The notes: a model not told the origin generated them from the letters alone. Shown: positions 1-10,279, counted from the stretch's first letter. The stretch: 64,000 nt of DNA from Dactylis glomerata (GCA_007115705.1 QXEO01000532.1:448840-512839), one strand, 5' to 3'. Made by a program: numbers and translations.

Positions 1-2355
1 CCTAAGCTTGATTCTCGCAATTTTATTAAATGGCAAGGACTAATGAAATCTCATATTTCTAGCTCTTCTACTCATTTGTGGAGGGTCATACAAAATGGCT
101 TTGCACCTCATGATCCTCTCAATTTGACCGGAAGGGAAGAAGTTGATGAGCAACTCAATGCCACCGCCAAGCATCTCCTTCAACAAGCCGTACCGGATAC
201 TCATGCGGTACACATCAACAATTTGAGTACCGCCAAGGAAGTATGGGACTATCTCACTATGCTCTTCATTGGGAATGAGAGTATTCGGTCCTCCAAGTTT
301 GATGAGCTCAAGAGTGAAGAAAGGGATTTCATTATGCGTGACAATGAGACTCCCGATGAGATGTACCAAAGGATCTTGGCTCTTGCAACGGCCTTGACCG
401 GGTTTGGGTGCAAAGACAATGGTGATGACTATATCAAGCGTATGTTCATTACCTCCATCAACCCAAGAGAACCCATGCGGTCCGAGATAATCCGTTCAAG
501 ACCGGATTTTGGGAGTATGACCTCAAATGAAGTTCTTTGCGAGTTCACCGCCTTGTCTATCTTGAAGAAGAACGCGGAAGAGACTAGAGCCCGTGTTCTT
601 GCCGGACAAGGAGTTCACAATCTTGCTCTCAAGGCCAAGGTGGTGTCCAAGCAAGGAGAAGGAGAAGAAGAAATATATGAAGAAGAGTGTTGGTCTCCGG
701 AAGATCTCAAGTTTGCACTCCATGAACACTTGGCTCTCAATGCAAATGCTTTTTGGGATGCCAACAAGCACAAGACGAACGGATCCAAATTCAAGTCTTT
801 TCCAAGAAAGGGTGGTGACCCTAAAGTGAGGCATTGCTACAATTGTGGAGGAATCAAGCACTTCATCGCCGAATGTCCTTATGAGAACAAGGAGGACAAT
901 GAAGGCCGGCTCATCCCCAAGCGCCGGTCATCAAAGTTCTACCCATCCAAGAAGCATGGGAACAAGGACAACAAGAAGAAAGGAGAAAGGGTATTGGTGG
1001 TTCATGAGGAGTATGACTCCGGGTCCGATGATGATGACTCCGTTGATGAAGATAATGGAGAAATGGCCGCCATTGCCATTGTCTCCACTCCATCTACATC
1101 CCTCTTCAACTCACAAAATGAGAACGCCATCATCACCACTCACAAGTGTCTTATGGCCAAGGCCTCGGAGGTAACCTCATCACCTACTCCTTCATCATCT
1201 CATTCCAATGCTACCTCTATGGATGATGTGAGTAGTCTTAAGATTAAGAAAGAACTAGTTTCTTGTGATGATTTTCTTGCTAACATGAAGGGGCCAACCA
1301 AGATATACTTTGAGACACTAATGTGTGAAATTGGTGATGCCCATGACACTATCAAGGAGAAGGAGGAGTTGGAAAGATTAGCCGCCGATGATATTGGCTC
1401 TCTATCAATTGAGCTCGAAGAAGAGCAAAACTTGAGAGTCTCTTTAGAGGAGAAATTGTTGGGACTAGAAGAGTCTCATAATCTAATCTTGTCAAAACTC
1501 ACTAAAGAACGTGACCATGCTCTTGCTATGGTCAAGTTGCTTAAAAAGGAGAAAGTTGAATTTGACGTTGGCCATAATGATCTTCGTGAGAAGTTTGAGA
1601 AGCTTGAAGAAGCCCACAAGGCTTTGGAAGGCAAATTCTCGCATCTCACCAAGATTTGTGAACAACTTCAAATTCAACTAACTATTGAACAATCTAAAGT
1701 CCCACCAATGCAAGTTATTGAAGTTCCTTGTTCTTCTAACTCTATTTGTGATCATAGTGATATCATAGAGGAGAACAATAGGTTGAAGGCCGATCTTGCT
1801 AAGGGCCTTGCTACTTGCATTCAAGGAGAGAAGAATCTCAATGATCTCTTGAATAATCAAAGATTGTTCAAGGGAAAGGAGGGCCTCAGATTTGTTGCCG
1901 AGTCCTCAAAGAAAGGGGATCTTTGTTTGGTGGCCATGCCCTCAAAGAAGAAGAAGAATAAGAAGAACAAGAAGAAGGCAAAGCCTGCTACTGCTCCTAC
2001 TCCTCATGTCCCCTTTGATATTTGTTACACCGAGGAGGAGTGGGAGGAGCTGAATGGAAAGAAGAAAATCGAGGAGACCGGAGTCTCCGGGTCAAAGGGT
2101 CCGGAATCTCCGGTTAGTTCATCTACCCCGGAGTCTCCGCTCCCAAAGGCCGGAGTCTCCGGACCTTCTCACAATAATTTTGCAGGAAAATATAACCCTC
2201 ATTATGTTCTTCTTAGGGACTATTATGGTGATGTCTATGCTAAATATGTTGGTCCCTATGATGGTTACATTGAATATGCTATTTGGGTACCTAAGATTCT
2301 TGTGACTAACAAAAGAGGACCCATTCAAAAATGGGGACCTAAAACCAAGAATTAA
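1..2355 (+). CDS. Copia A gag polyprotein (N-terminus cut by window)
   Basis: This is the capsid/nucleocapsid protein that packages retrotransposon RNA. The frame is open from base 1, and the in-frame ATG at 43 is probably internal because Sirevirus gags normally start some residues earlier. The N-terminal half is a Copia-type gag domain (LWRVIQNG near the start, TAKEVWDYL further on). One CCHC zinc knuckle (CYNCGGIKHFIAEC) lies at 835-876. A long Glu/Lys/Leu-rich stretch at about 1320-1680 looks like coiled coil. A Lys-rich patch lies at about 1945-1990, and Ser/Pro/Gly-rich peptides encoded by palindromic repeats lie at 2078-2162. The frame stops at TAA 2353. Pol follows in the +1 frame, so any Gag-Pol fusion would need both stop bypass and a frame change, or separate initiation. 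Confidence 0.88.
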   Translation, partial: PKLDSRNFIKWQGLMKSHISSSSTHLWRVIQNGFAPHDPLNLTGREEVDEQLNATAKHLLQQAVPDTHAVHINNLSTAKEVWDYLTMLFIGNESIRSSKFDELKSEERDFIMRDNETPDEMYQRILALATALTGFGCKDNGDDYIKRMFITSINPREPMRSEIIRSRPDFGSMTSNEVLCEFTALSILKKNAEETRARVLAGQGVHNLALKAKVVSKQGEGEEEIYEEECWSPEDLKFALHEHLALNANAFWDANKHKTNGSKFKSFPRKGGDPKVRHCYNCGGIKHFIAECPYENKEDNEGRLIPKRRSSKFYPSKKHGNKDNKKKGERVLVVHEEYDSGSDDDDSVDEDNGEMAAIAIVSTPSTSLFNSQNENAIITTHKCLMAKASEVTSSPTPSSSHSNATSMDDVSSLKIKKELVSCDDFLANMKGPTKIYFETLMCEIGDAHDTIKEKEELERLAADDIGSLSIELEEEQNLRVSLEEKLLGLEESHNLILSKLTKERDHALAMVKLLKKEKVEFDVGHNDLREKFEKLEEAHKALEGKFSHLTKICEQLQIQLTIEQSKVPPMQVIEVPCSSNSICDHSDIIEENNRLKADLAKGLATCIQGEKNLNDLLNNQRLFKGKEGLRFVAESSKKGDLCLVAMPSKKKKNKKNKKKAKPATAPTPHVPFDICYTEEEWEELNGKKKIEETGVSGSKGPESPVSSSTPESPLPKAGVSGPSHNNFAGKYNPHYVLLRDYYGDVYAKYVGPYDGYIEYAIWVPKILVTNKRGPIQKWGPKTKN
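2078..2162 (+). repeat. CCGGAGTCTCCGG quasi-palindrome array inside gag
   Basis: There are four copies of a 13-bp quasi-palindrome with central T (CCGGAGTCTCCGG), two of them with one mismatch. They are separated by 12-20 bases and kept in the gag reading frame, where they encode GVSG or PESP peptides. Confidence 0.85.
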
Positions 2356-2365
2356 TCTCTTGTAG

Positions 2366-5300
2366 GACGTTGCTTCCGGAGGAGGAAAATGGATTATTGA
2401 TAGTGGTGCCACAAGCCACATGACCGGAAGCAAAGATATTGTGGAAGATCTAAAGCCAAATACTTCAAATGTCACGGTCTCATATGGCGATAAGTCATCC
2501 TCTAAGGTACTTGGTTTCGGTAAGGTGGTGATCACTCCGGACGTGTCCCTAGTGAATGTCATGCTTGTCGAAACCATTGGTTATAATTTACTTTCCGTTC
2601 ATCAACTTGCTACTATGGGCTATGCCACATATTTTGATGTTGATATTGTGGTCGTCATGTGGAGTAAGTCTCTCAAGGTTGCCTTTGTTGGGTATGTCGA
2701 AAATGGCTTGTATGTGGTGGACTTCTCGGAGAAACCCACTACGGCCGCGATATGCCTAATTGCTAAGGCCGACGTGGGATGGCTTTGGCATCGCCGGTTA
2801 GCCCACGTCAATATGAGAGCTTTGCAAAATCTCTACACCGGCGGCCACATACTCAGACTAAAGGATGTTTCTTTTGCCAAAGATCGTGTTTGTAGGGCAT
2901 GTATTGAAGGAAAGATGCATGAAACAAGTCATCCGAGCAAGACTATTATCTCTTCCAAGAGGTGCTTAGAGCTCCTTCACATGGATCTCTTTGGACCTCC
3001 CACTTATGCAAGTCTTGGTGGCAAGAAATATTGCTTGGTGATTGTCGATGACTATTTAAGATACACTTGGGTTTATTTCTTTGAGTTCAAGAGTGAGACC
3101 CAACAAACCGTCAAAGACTTTGCCACCGAAGTTGAGCGTCAATTCAATACCACCATATTGACTATAAGAAGTGACAATGGCACCGAGTTCAAGAACTACT
3201 CCCTAAATGAGTTTCTTAGTGATGCGGGTATCAAACATCAATATTCCGCTGCATATACCCCACAACAAAATGGAGTTGCCGAGAGGAAGAACCGGACTCT
3301 TATGGATGCGGCAAGAACTATGTTGGCAGAGTTCAAGTCTCCATACAACTTTTGGGCCGAAGCTATTAATACCGCATGCCATGCCACCAACCGGCTTTAT
3401 CTCCGCAAGAACTTGAACAAGACTCCATATGAAATTCTTACCGGGCAAAAGCCCAACATCATGTACTTCCGGGTATTTGGTTGTAAGTGTTTCTATCTCA
3501 AGAAAGGTGTTCGATTGTCAAAATTTGATTCTAAAGCTATAGAGGGTATCTTTGTTGGTTACTCCACGAACTCACATTCCTATAGGATCTATAGCAAGTC
3601 CACCGGGCATGTTATAGAGACTTGTAATGTGAGGTTCGATGAGGATAATGGTTCCTTTGTGGGACAAAGTGGTGTTCGTGATGTAGGTGACGAAATTCCT
3701 CCCCAAGCCATAAGAAGAATGGGTGTCGGATTCTTCCGGCCCATTGAGGGACACCTTTTGGCCGAAGGAGAAGGACAATGCTCTACACAAGTGGAGCCTT
3801 CACCTGCTGAACATCCACAGGACATTGACCAAAGATAAGCTGCGCACCCTCAACCTCAAGATCATCCCACCGAGCAATCTTGCCCGGAGTCTCCGGCCCC
3901 TGTGGTCCGGACTCTCCGGCCTATACCGGAGTCTCCGGGTATGGATACCGGAGTCTCCGGGGGTGATCAAGGCCTTGATGAAGATCCTTCGGAATTCCGT
4001 GGCTATGGGCCACTTGATGATCAAGGCAATCCATCTGGTCAAGGCGAGGACCAGAACAGTGATCATGAAGATGATCAAGTAGTCTCTCAAGAATCTCCTC
4101 TTGAGGCTCGCTCTCGCCGTGAGAAGAAGCTTGAGTCCATTCTTCGACGAAGAAGCATATCCTTGGAAAATGTGGTTGGGAGTGTTCGTAAAGGTGTCTC
4201 CACTAGGAGGCAACTTTCTAACTTTAGCTCTCATCATGCTTTTGTCTCTTGTGTAGAACCCAAGAAAGTTTATGATGCGCTTGAGGATCCGGATTGGCTT
4301 GATGCCATGCATGATGAACTCAACAACTTCGAGCGCAACAAAGTTTGGACTCTAGTAGAAAGGCCTAAAGATTGCCGTAATGTCATTGGGACCAAGTGGA
4401 TCTTCAAGAACAAGCAAGATGCAAATGGCATAGTCATTCGTAACAAGGCAAGATTGGTGGCTCAAGGTTTCTCCCAAGTTGAGGGTATTGACTTTGGTGA
4501 AACTTTCGCTCCCGTTGCCCGTCTTGAATCCATTCGCATCTTACTTGCATATGCATCACATCATAACTTTAAACTTCAACAAATGGATGTTAAAAGTGCA
4601 TTTCTCAACGGTCCCTTAAATGAATTGGTTTTTGTGAAGCAACCCCCGGGCTTCGAAAACCCTAAGTTTCCTAACCACGTTTACAAACTTGATAAGGCGC
4701 TCTATGGCCTCAAACAAGCCCCACGTGCGTGGTATGAGCACCTTAAAGAGTTATTGGTCGACCGTGGTTTTGAAATTGGGGTGATCGATCCCACTCTTTT
4801 TACTAAGAAGGTCAATGGGGAGCTTTTCATTTGCCAATTATATGTTGATGATATTATATTTGGTTCTACTAACAAAGCTTTCAATAATGAGTTTGCCAAG
4901 CTCATGACCGACAAGTTTGAGATGTCTATGATGGGGAAGTTAGAGTTCTTCCTTGGATTTGAAGTCAAACAATTGAAGGGAGGGACTTTTGTGAACCAAG
5001 CCAAATATACCCAAGACATGCTCAAGAGGTTCGAGATGATAGGAGTCAAAGGTGCAAAGACTCCCATGCCAACAAAGGTTAATCTTGATCTCGATCCTAA
5101 TGGTAAAGAAGTGGATCAAAAACTTTATAGATCTATGATTGGTTCTTTGCTTTACCTTTGTGCATCTAGACCGGACATTATGTTAAGTGTGGGAGTTTGT
5201 GCACGTTTTCAAGCCGCACCAAAAGAAAGCCACTTAGTGGCGGTCAAAAGAATCTTTCGATATTTAGTGAATACCCCTAACTTTGGTCTTTGGTATCCAA

Positions 5301-5794
5301 AAGGAGCAAGTTTTGATCTTGTAGGTTACTCGGATTCGGATTGGGCGGGAGACAAAGTGGAACGGAAATCAACCTCCGGGGCTTGCCAATTTCTTGATAG
5401 GTCTTTGGTGTGTTGGTTATCTAAGAAACAAAATTGTGTGTCTCTCTCTACCACCGAAGCCGAATATGTAGCCGCGGCTAGTTGTTGTGCACAACTCTTA
5501 TGGATGAGGCAAACTTTGAAGGATTACGGTGTCATCTTTGACAAAGTGCCTCTTTTATGTGATAATGAAAGTGCAATCAAGATCGCTCACAACCCAGTGC
5601 AACACAACAAGATGAAGCATATTGAGATTCGTCATCATTTCATTCGGGATCATGTCAACCGTGGAGATATTGATCTATCTTATGTTGGCACTCATGAGCA
5701 ACTTGCAGATATATTCACAAAGCCTCTTGATGAAGCAAGATTCCGGGAATTGAGGCATGAACTAAATATCATTGATTCAAGCAATGTGGCTTGA
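2366..5794 (+). pseudogene. Copia A pol (PR-IN-RT-RNaseH), one in-frame stop
   Basis: The Copia polyprotein processes Gag, integrates cDNA and copies RNA. In one frame I see the protease site WIIDSGATSHMTG (2390 onward), the integrase HHCC finger (WHRRLAHVN ... CRACIEGK, about 2780-2925), and the integrase core with DLFGP, RSDNGTEF and GVAERKNRT (about 2980-3300). Reverse transcriptase follows with QMDVKSAFLNG, YGLKQAPRAWY and LYVDDIIFGS (about 4270-4990), then RNase H with SDSDWAGD and EAEYVAA, ending in ADIFTKPL (about 5320-5730). The frame runs from 2366 to the TGA at 5792, broken only by TAA at 3836-3838 in the linker between integrase and reverse transcriptase, just before a palindrome array. 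All catalytic motifs seem present, so the lesion looks recent. It may be only a nonsense mutation or a sequencing difference. Confidence 0.88.
3884..3960 (+). repeat. CCGGAGTCTCCGG quasi-palindrome array in pol linker
   Basis: Four copies, again with central T and one carrying a mismatch (CCGGACTCTCCGG), lie between the integrase and reverse transcriptase domains. They encode PESP and GVSG peptides. The array starts about 45 bases after the pol nonsense codon. Confidence 0.85.
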
Positions 5795-6551
5795 GCTAGG
5801 TGCATTTACTCCCATACTCTAACTTGTGTGTTGTTCTAGATGTGGGCATGGATATAGGGGGAGTGCGGTCCTAATTGATTGGACTATCCCTCCCCCCATA
5901 ATGCCAATAGTAAGCGTATTGTTCTATCTTGTCATTTGTGACATTTTTGAGCTTAATCGATGAGTCTAGGTTTTGGGCCCAAGATATATCTTCGCGGTGC
6001 CATACCTATATACTCATACATGGTGGCCTTTTGGTCACCAACCTCCCTAGTGGAGGAGTTTCCCATTTGTTTTTATTGTCTATTTTTTTACGGGAACATG
6101 CTCATGTTTGGTCTTATTTGATTTTATTTGCATGTTTGCAAACATGAGCATTTTGTACCACACAGTGACAATGTGTCCATCCCAAGCCTATCTCATCCAC
6201 AAACATACTTAATCTTTAAATGACATGTCCTTTAAACACCATAAATGTTGATCTGGTCAATAGGGGCCGGAGACTCCGGGGTTTACAGCCCGGAGACTCC
6301 GGTGGGCCGGAGACTCCGGGGTAAGTACCGGAGACTCCGGCCGGGGCAGTTTCGAAAATCATACTTAGGGCACGGGGTGGGGAAGAACGGTTCATTCTTC
6401 CCCATCCACCCCCGTGCCTCTACTCCACCACTGCCGCCCTCTTGCCCACAGATCGACCCCCGGAGCCTCTCCAAGCTTCGGGATCCGCCGTGCCACCGGC
6501 AAATCAACTCCGTGGAGGTGTGGGATCAATCCCACCGATCGATTTTGTGCC
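5795..6551 (+). other. Copia A spacer between pol and accessory ORF
   Basis: This is about 750 bases of non-coding element DNA. It contains one AGGGGGAG purine tract (5856-5863) just after pol and a palindrome array (6267-6340). A C-rich, leader-like stretch (about 6395-6530) precedes the proposed first exon of the accessory ORF. No open frame with a recognisable domain is present. Confidence 0.7.
6267..6340 (+). repeat. CCGGAGACTCCGG quasi-palindrome array 5' of accessory ORF
   Basis: There are four near-perfect copies with central A (CCGGAGACTCCGG), which is the opposite polarity to the copies in gag and pol. They are spaced 7-10 bases apart. Confidence 0.85.
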
Positions 6552-8500
6552 ATGGACTCCGGTAAACTTGCTTTTCATCTTCTCCATCTAGTTCTCTCTA
6601 GATCTATGAGATGTGCATGTTTCCCTTAGTTTGATATGGTGTACTACCTTCTAGTGGCTATCAATCATCTTCTTAGCAACTCTATTGTGGATTTTGCACT
6701 CGATTTGTTCAATGTGGTCTCCTAGGCTCGGGCTGCTGGGTCCAACCAGAGACTCCGGCCCTTGTGGCCGGAGACTCCGGCCTGGACACAAAGTCTCCGG
6801 TTTTGGCCGGAGACTCCGGCCTGAGTCCCCGGAGACTCCGGCTAGATCAGGCCTGAGTGCACTAAGTCACATCATAGTTGCTTACTTTTTGATTCTAGGA
6901 CAAGTCACCTCAACCTTGCTATCTTCCTCACTCATTCACAGGTGCAGGTGGTTCTCAGAAACCGGTCGCTCACAGCAAGGACAAGTTGGTTGTCAATCCC
7001 GCCACAGGGGCTCTTGCTCAGAGGTCAGTCATTGCTCAGCAAGCTAGGGATGCTAAGAAGCTCAAGACAAGGATGGCTGAGGAGGAACGAGCTGAGGCAG
7101 CTAAGAAGGTCAAGTTCGATAGCCTTGTGACTTTGGAAGGGCTGTCGTCATCTGAATTTGTTGAGATGAGGAAGAGGGACATGTACACTCTCCCGCGGAA
7201 CTCTCATGACCGTTGCTTTGTCCGCAAAGAGCAAGAGCTGATCATGAAGGAATTCTATGCTTCTCTCAAGAAGTATCCGGTTTGCCCTCAGACGGTCATG
7301 GACTTCTCTCATTTTGCCAAGTACAGTGCATATTTTGGAGAGGCCGTGTGGATCACTCGCAAGCTTGGGCTCCATCCACTCATGAAGATTCAAGAGCCCT
7401 ATAACATCACTTTGATCCATCAGTTCTTTGCTACCTTGGTTCTTGGGGATGGTGAGGAGATCCCCATGACTTGGATGACCGGAGAAGAGGTTTGTCACTC
7501 CAACTTCATGGACTTTGCTGCTCTCCTTGGGTATGAGTTTCGTGGTGCTACTACTCCTAGTGGCATGAGGATGCATGTGGATGGGGAGTACTATGAGAAG
7601 AAGAAGCTTGCTCCTCTCTACACCGGGGATGACAAGAAGATTGTCATTGGGGGCACCCTTGGGCTATCCAAACGGTCCAACATCTTGCTCTGCATATTCC
7701 AGGCCTCCATTGCCCCTCAAGCCGGTAACTTTGATGCTATTCGTGGGGCCTTAGTGAATCTCTTGGCTTACTCTCATGAAGTCTATTGCAAAGGGGAGAC
7801 CGCACCCGTTGAGCCACTTGATGTGATGGATTTCATTCACAAGGAGATCAATGATTGCATTCTCAACAAGAAGACTCCTCTTTATGCCCCATTTATCATG
7901 AAGCTCATTCATGCTCAACAACTCAACCTTCCTCTTCTCATAGCAAACCTTGTGAATCACAAGGTTGTGAAGCTTCAACGCAAAGAACCCACCGGTCACT
8001 CCAAGGAACCATTTGCACCGATGAGAGGTGAAGATGATGATGCCTTTGCCGAAGGAGTTTCAACTAGGAGGGGCCCAAGGATGAAGAATGCTAGCAATGC
8101 CGGCTCTAGCTCCAACAATGAGTTTGGTCAAGAATATAAGAAGCTCAATTGGTTCCAAAGGAATGTGCTTTGCATGAATGTGGACATTCGTCACAAGCAA
8201 TATGAGAGCTACATTGCTCAAAAGCACATAAATGACAATCAACAAGTTCTTCACAAGGCTTTTCGGAAGTCTCAACCGGGCTATGTGGAATCTCCTCCTT
8301 CCTCTTCATCATCTGGCACTCACTCCTATGGCAAGTGGAGCAAGGGTCTGACTGACTGGCAAGCCTTTGAGGAGGTCACCTCTGGCACCTCCAATATGCG
8401 TCATGGCAAGAAGCCCATGGCTTCTGATGATATTGAAGAAGGGGATGAGGACTTCGATGCCGGTTCCGAGGACGAGCCCGAGGATGAAGACGATGAGTGA
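6552..8500 (+). CDS. Copia A accessory protein 3' of pol, probably spliced
   Basis: The long frame covers 6942-8500 and lies where Sireviruses carry an env-position ORF. I propose a start at ATG 6552 (context GTGCCATGG), a 10-base first exon, donor GGTAAACTT at 6562, acceptor CATTCACAG ending at 6941, and an in-frame join. The 5' part of the long frame has no ATG of its own: the frame passes GGSQKP into VVNPATG without a Met. The product is about 520 residues: a Lys/Glu/Ala-rich helical start, a central globular region with FATLVLGDGEEIPMTWMTG and SNFMDFAALLGYEF, a conserved KKLNWFQRNVLCMNVDIR segment, and an acidic C-tail (DEDFDAGSEDEPEDEDDE). I see no signal peptide or membrane segment, so it does not look like an envelope. 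It resembles the plant transposon proteins often attached to such elements. Function is unknown. Element B carries a diverged homologue. Confidence 0.72.
6562..6941 (+). other. Proposed intron in Copia A accessory ORF
   Basis: This 380-base stretch has a GTAAAC donor and a pyrimidine-rich TTCCTCACTCATTCACAG acceptor. Removing it puts the ATG at 6552 in frame with the long downstream frame. It contains its own palindrome array. Splicing is inferred from sequence only. Confidence 0.55.
6746..6841 (+). repeat. CCGGAGACTCCGG array inside the proposed intron
   Basis: Three full or near-full copies with central A, one copy lacking its first bases, and one half-copy in the other polarity (AAAGTCTCCGG), separated by short spacers such as CCTTGTGG. 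Confidence 0.82.
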
Positions 8501-9008
8501 TCTCATGGGCGTGTAGCATCGCTCTTTTCCCTTTTTGGTGTCTCGATGCCAAAGGGGGAGAAGTAGTTCTATTAGGATGTCTTCGTTGGGATTTGCCATG
8601 GGGTGGTTTATTTGGATTTGGATTTGGATTTGCCTTTGCTTTGGTCGAGACACAACTTCATGGACTTTCATGTTGTGTCTCATCTATCTTAGTGTTGAAC
8701 TATCGTGTGTGTGGTATGTTATCTTTGTGAGACTTAAGTTCCTCTATTGCTAGTAAGACTATTATTAATGTGTGCTATCTTGTTAGTCTTACTTATATGC
8801 TTATGGTTAGTCTCATGTATTATTACTTGCTCTTGGTATAATTGTGAAATATATAGGGGGAGTGATGATCCTTACTTGTGTGGCTCATGTTCAAATGCAA
8901 ATTGTGTTGTGCACACAAGTAGGGGGAGCTTTGGCTATATATTTTATTTTATTGTGCTTATATCTTGCAAATCCGTATGTTGTCATCAAACACCAAAAAG
9001 GGGGAGAT
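8501..9008 (+). other. Copia A 3' untranslated region with reiterated purine tracts
   Basis: About 500 T- and G-rich bases between the accessory ORF and the 3' LTR. AGGGGGAG occurs four times (8553-8560, 8855-8862, 8921-8928, 8999-9006). The last copy directly abuts the LTR and is the expected plus-strand primer site. Confidence 0.78.
8992..9008 (+). other. Polypurine tract of Copia A
   Basis: The purine run ACCAAAAAGGGGGAGAT lies immediately 5' of the LTR's TG. This is the position and composition needed to prime plus-strand cDNA. Confidence 0.8.
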
Positions 9009-9260
9009 TGAAAGGGCATTTCCCTAATAAATGTATTTTGGTGTTTGTTAACAACATTTGGTGATCTAACCATGCTATTAAAGTTCTGCAGATTTTCTAG
9101 GTTATTTCAGGATCTCACGGAGGTGCACCCCAAAAAGGTAGAAAAGATCAGAGCCCGTAGTCCAGTAGTGGAGTCAGGGCTTAGTTGTCTTGTAGGGTGC
9201 TTCGCGAAGGTGGAAATGGTGGAGAGGGGATCCACGAAGTGCTGCTGTTGCTTCTTCTAG

Positions 9261-9530
9261 GGCGGAGACTCCGGCCCTGGTGGCCGGAGACTCCAGCCTA
9301 GGGGACTCGCCCAGGCTGGAGACTCCGGGTTGGCATGCTGAGGCCGGAGACTCCGGCCCCTAGTGGCCGGAGACTACGGTCTGTCTGGCTGGGCTAGGGT
9401 TTGCTAAAGGCTTGGACGATTCAGTGACCCGGCCGGAGTTGGGCCGGAGACTTTTGTCTCTGGCCGGAGACTCCGGCCTTGGAGTCACTTAGGGCGGAGA
9501 CTCCGGCTCTCCAGGCCGGAGACTCCGGCC
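9261..9530 (+). repeat. CCGGAGACTCCGG array in the LTR upstream of TATA
   Basis: About nine full or degenerate copies, nearly all with central A, several as GGCCGGAGACTCCGGCC. They end about 37 bases before the TATA box, so the array occupies the proximal U3 promoter. Confidence 0.85.
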
Positions 9531-9566
9531 CTAGTCGTCCAGCAACGGCTACATTTCGTGGAGGAC

Positions 9567-9574
9567 TATATAAA
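9567..9574 (+). promoter_or_regulatory. TATA box of Copia A LTR
   Basis: TATATAAA is followed at about 30 bases by a CTTCTACCTCAAG-type pyrimidine-rich leader. Transcription would begin around 9600, placing the preceding array in U3. Confidence 0.75.
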
Positions 9575-10279
9575 GCCTTCTTCTACCTCAAGAAGAGGCT
9601 GCGGCTTCCACTCTCTCTCCTCCATTGTTGCTAAGCTTCAAAGCACTAGATCTCTCTCCCTAGCCAATAGAACTCAAAGCCCTTTTGGGATTTGAGGGAG
9701 AAGACCTAGATCTACATCTCCACCAAGGCGATTTGATTTCCCCCTCTCTTTGTTGAGGGGCTTGTAACTTGTGTGATTCATCGGATTCCTAGCCGGAAGA
9801 AGCCGTCCTCCAAGCTTAACTTTGTGTGTAAGAGCTTGGTGGGCCTATTGGGAGCCTCCAATTGAGTTGTGGAGCTTGCCCCAATACTTTGTGTAAAGGT
9901 GTCGTGCCGCCTTCAAGGGCATCGCTTAGTGGAGCGTGAACTCGCCTTTGTGGCTTGTTCACCGGAGAATAGGGTGAGCCTTTGTGGCGTTGGTGGCCTT
10001 TGTGGCACCACACCTCTCCAACGTAGACGTACTTCCCGTAACAAGGAAGGAACTACGGGAATACATCCTTGTGTCTTCGTGTCTCCATTGCGGTTACCTC
10101 TATCCTTTACTCGTACCTTTACTTATATTGTTATTGCTAGCTTGCTTGTCACTCTAGGTAAATTCACTTAGTAGCACATCTAGAGAATTTACCTTCTTGT
10201 CTAGCCTTAACTTGAAAAGAAGTAAAAATTTGGGTAGCTCCTATTCACCCCCCCTCTAGTCGCTCATACGATCCTTTCA

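Larger units (their letters stand above)
1..10279 (+). mobile_element. Copia LTR retrotransposon A, Sirevirus-like (5' end outside window)
   Basis: Gag, pol and an extra 3' ORF lie in the order gag-PR-IN-RT-RNaseH-accessory ORF, followed by a polypurine tract and a 3' LTR. Integrase before reverse transcriptase defines Ty1/Copia. The long gag with coiled coil, the accessory ORF after pol and the reiterated AGGGGGAG tracts point to the Sirevirus lineage (Maximus-like in Triticeae), an assignment made from memory. The element enters from the left edge already inside gag, so the 5' LTR and primer-binding site are not in the window. It is nearly intact: the only lesion seen in pol is one in-frame stop. 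Its right end borders BARE/Angela-like DNA, so it probably inserted into that element. A target duplication cannot be confirmed without the left flank; GAATG at 10280-10284 would be the right copy. Confidence 0.9.
9009..10279 (+). repeat. 3' LTR of Copia A (1,271 bp)
   Basis: It starts TGAAAGGGCATTTCC right after the polypurine tract and ends GATCCTTTCA, so TGAAAGG and CCTTTCA form perfect 7-bp inverted ends. It contains a large palindrome array (9261-9530), a TATA box (9567-9574) and a pyrimidine-rich leader. The ending CACCCCCCCTCTAGTCGC is typical of this LTR family as I remember it. Confidence 0.9.

Noticed and set aside
6986..8500. Accessory ORF of Copia A as a retroviral envelope
   Set aside because: No signal peptide or transmembrane segment is visible, and the C-tail is acidic. 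Only its position resembles env.
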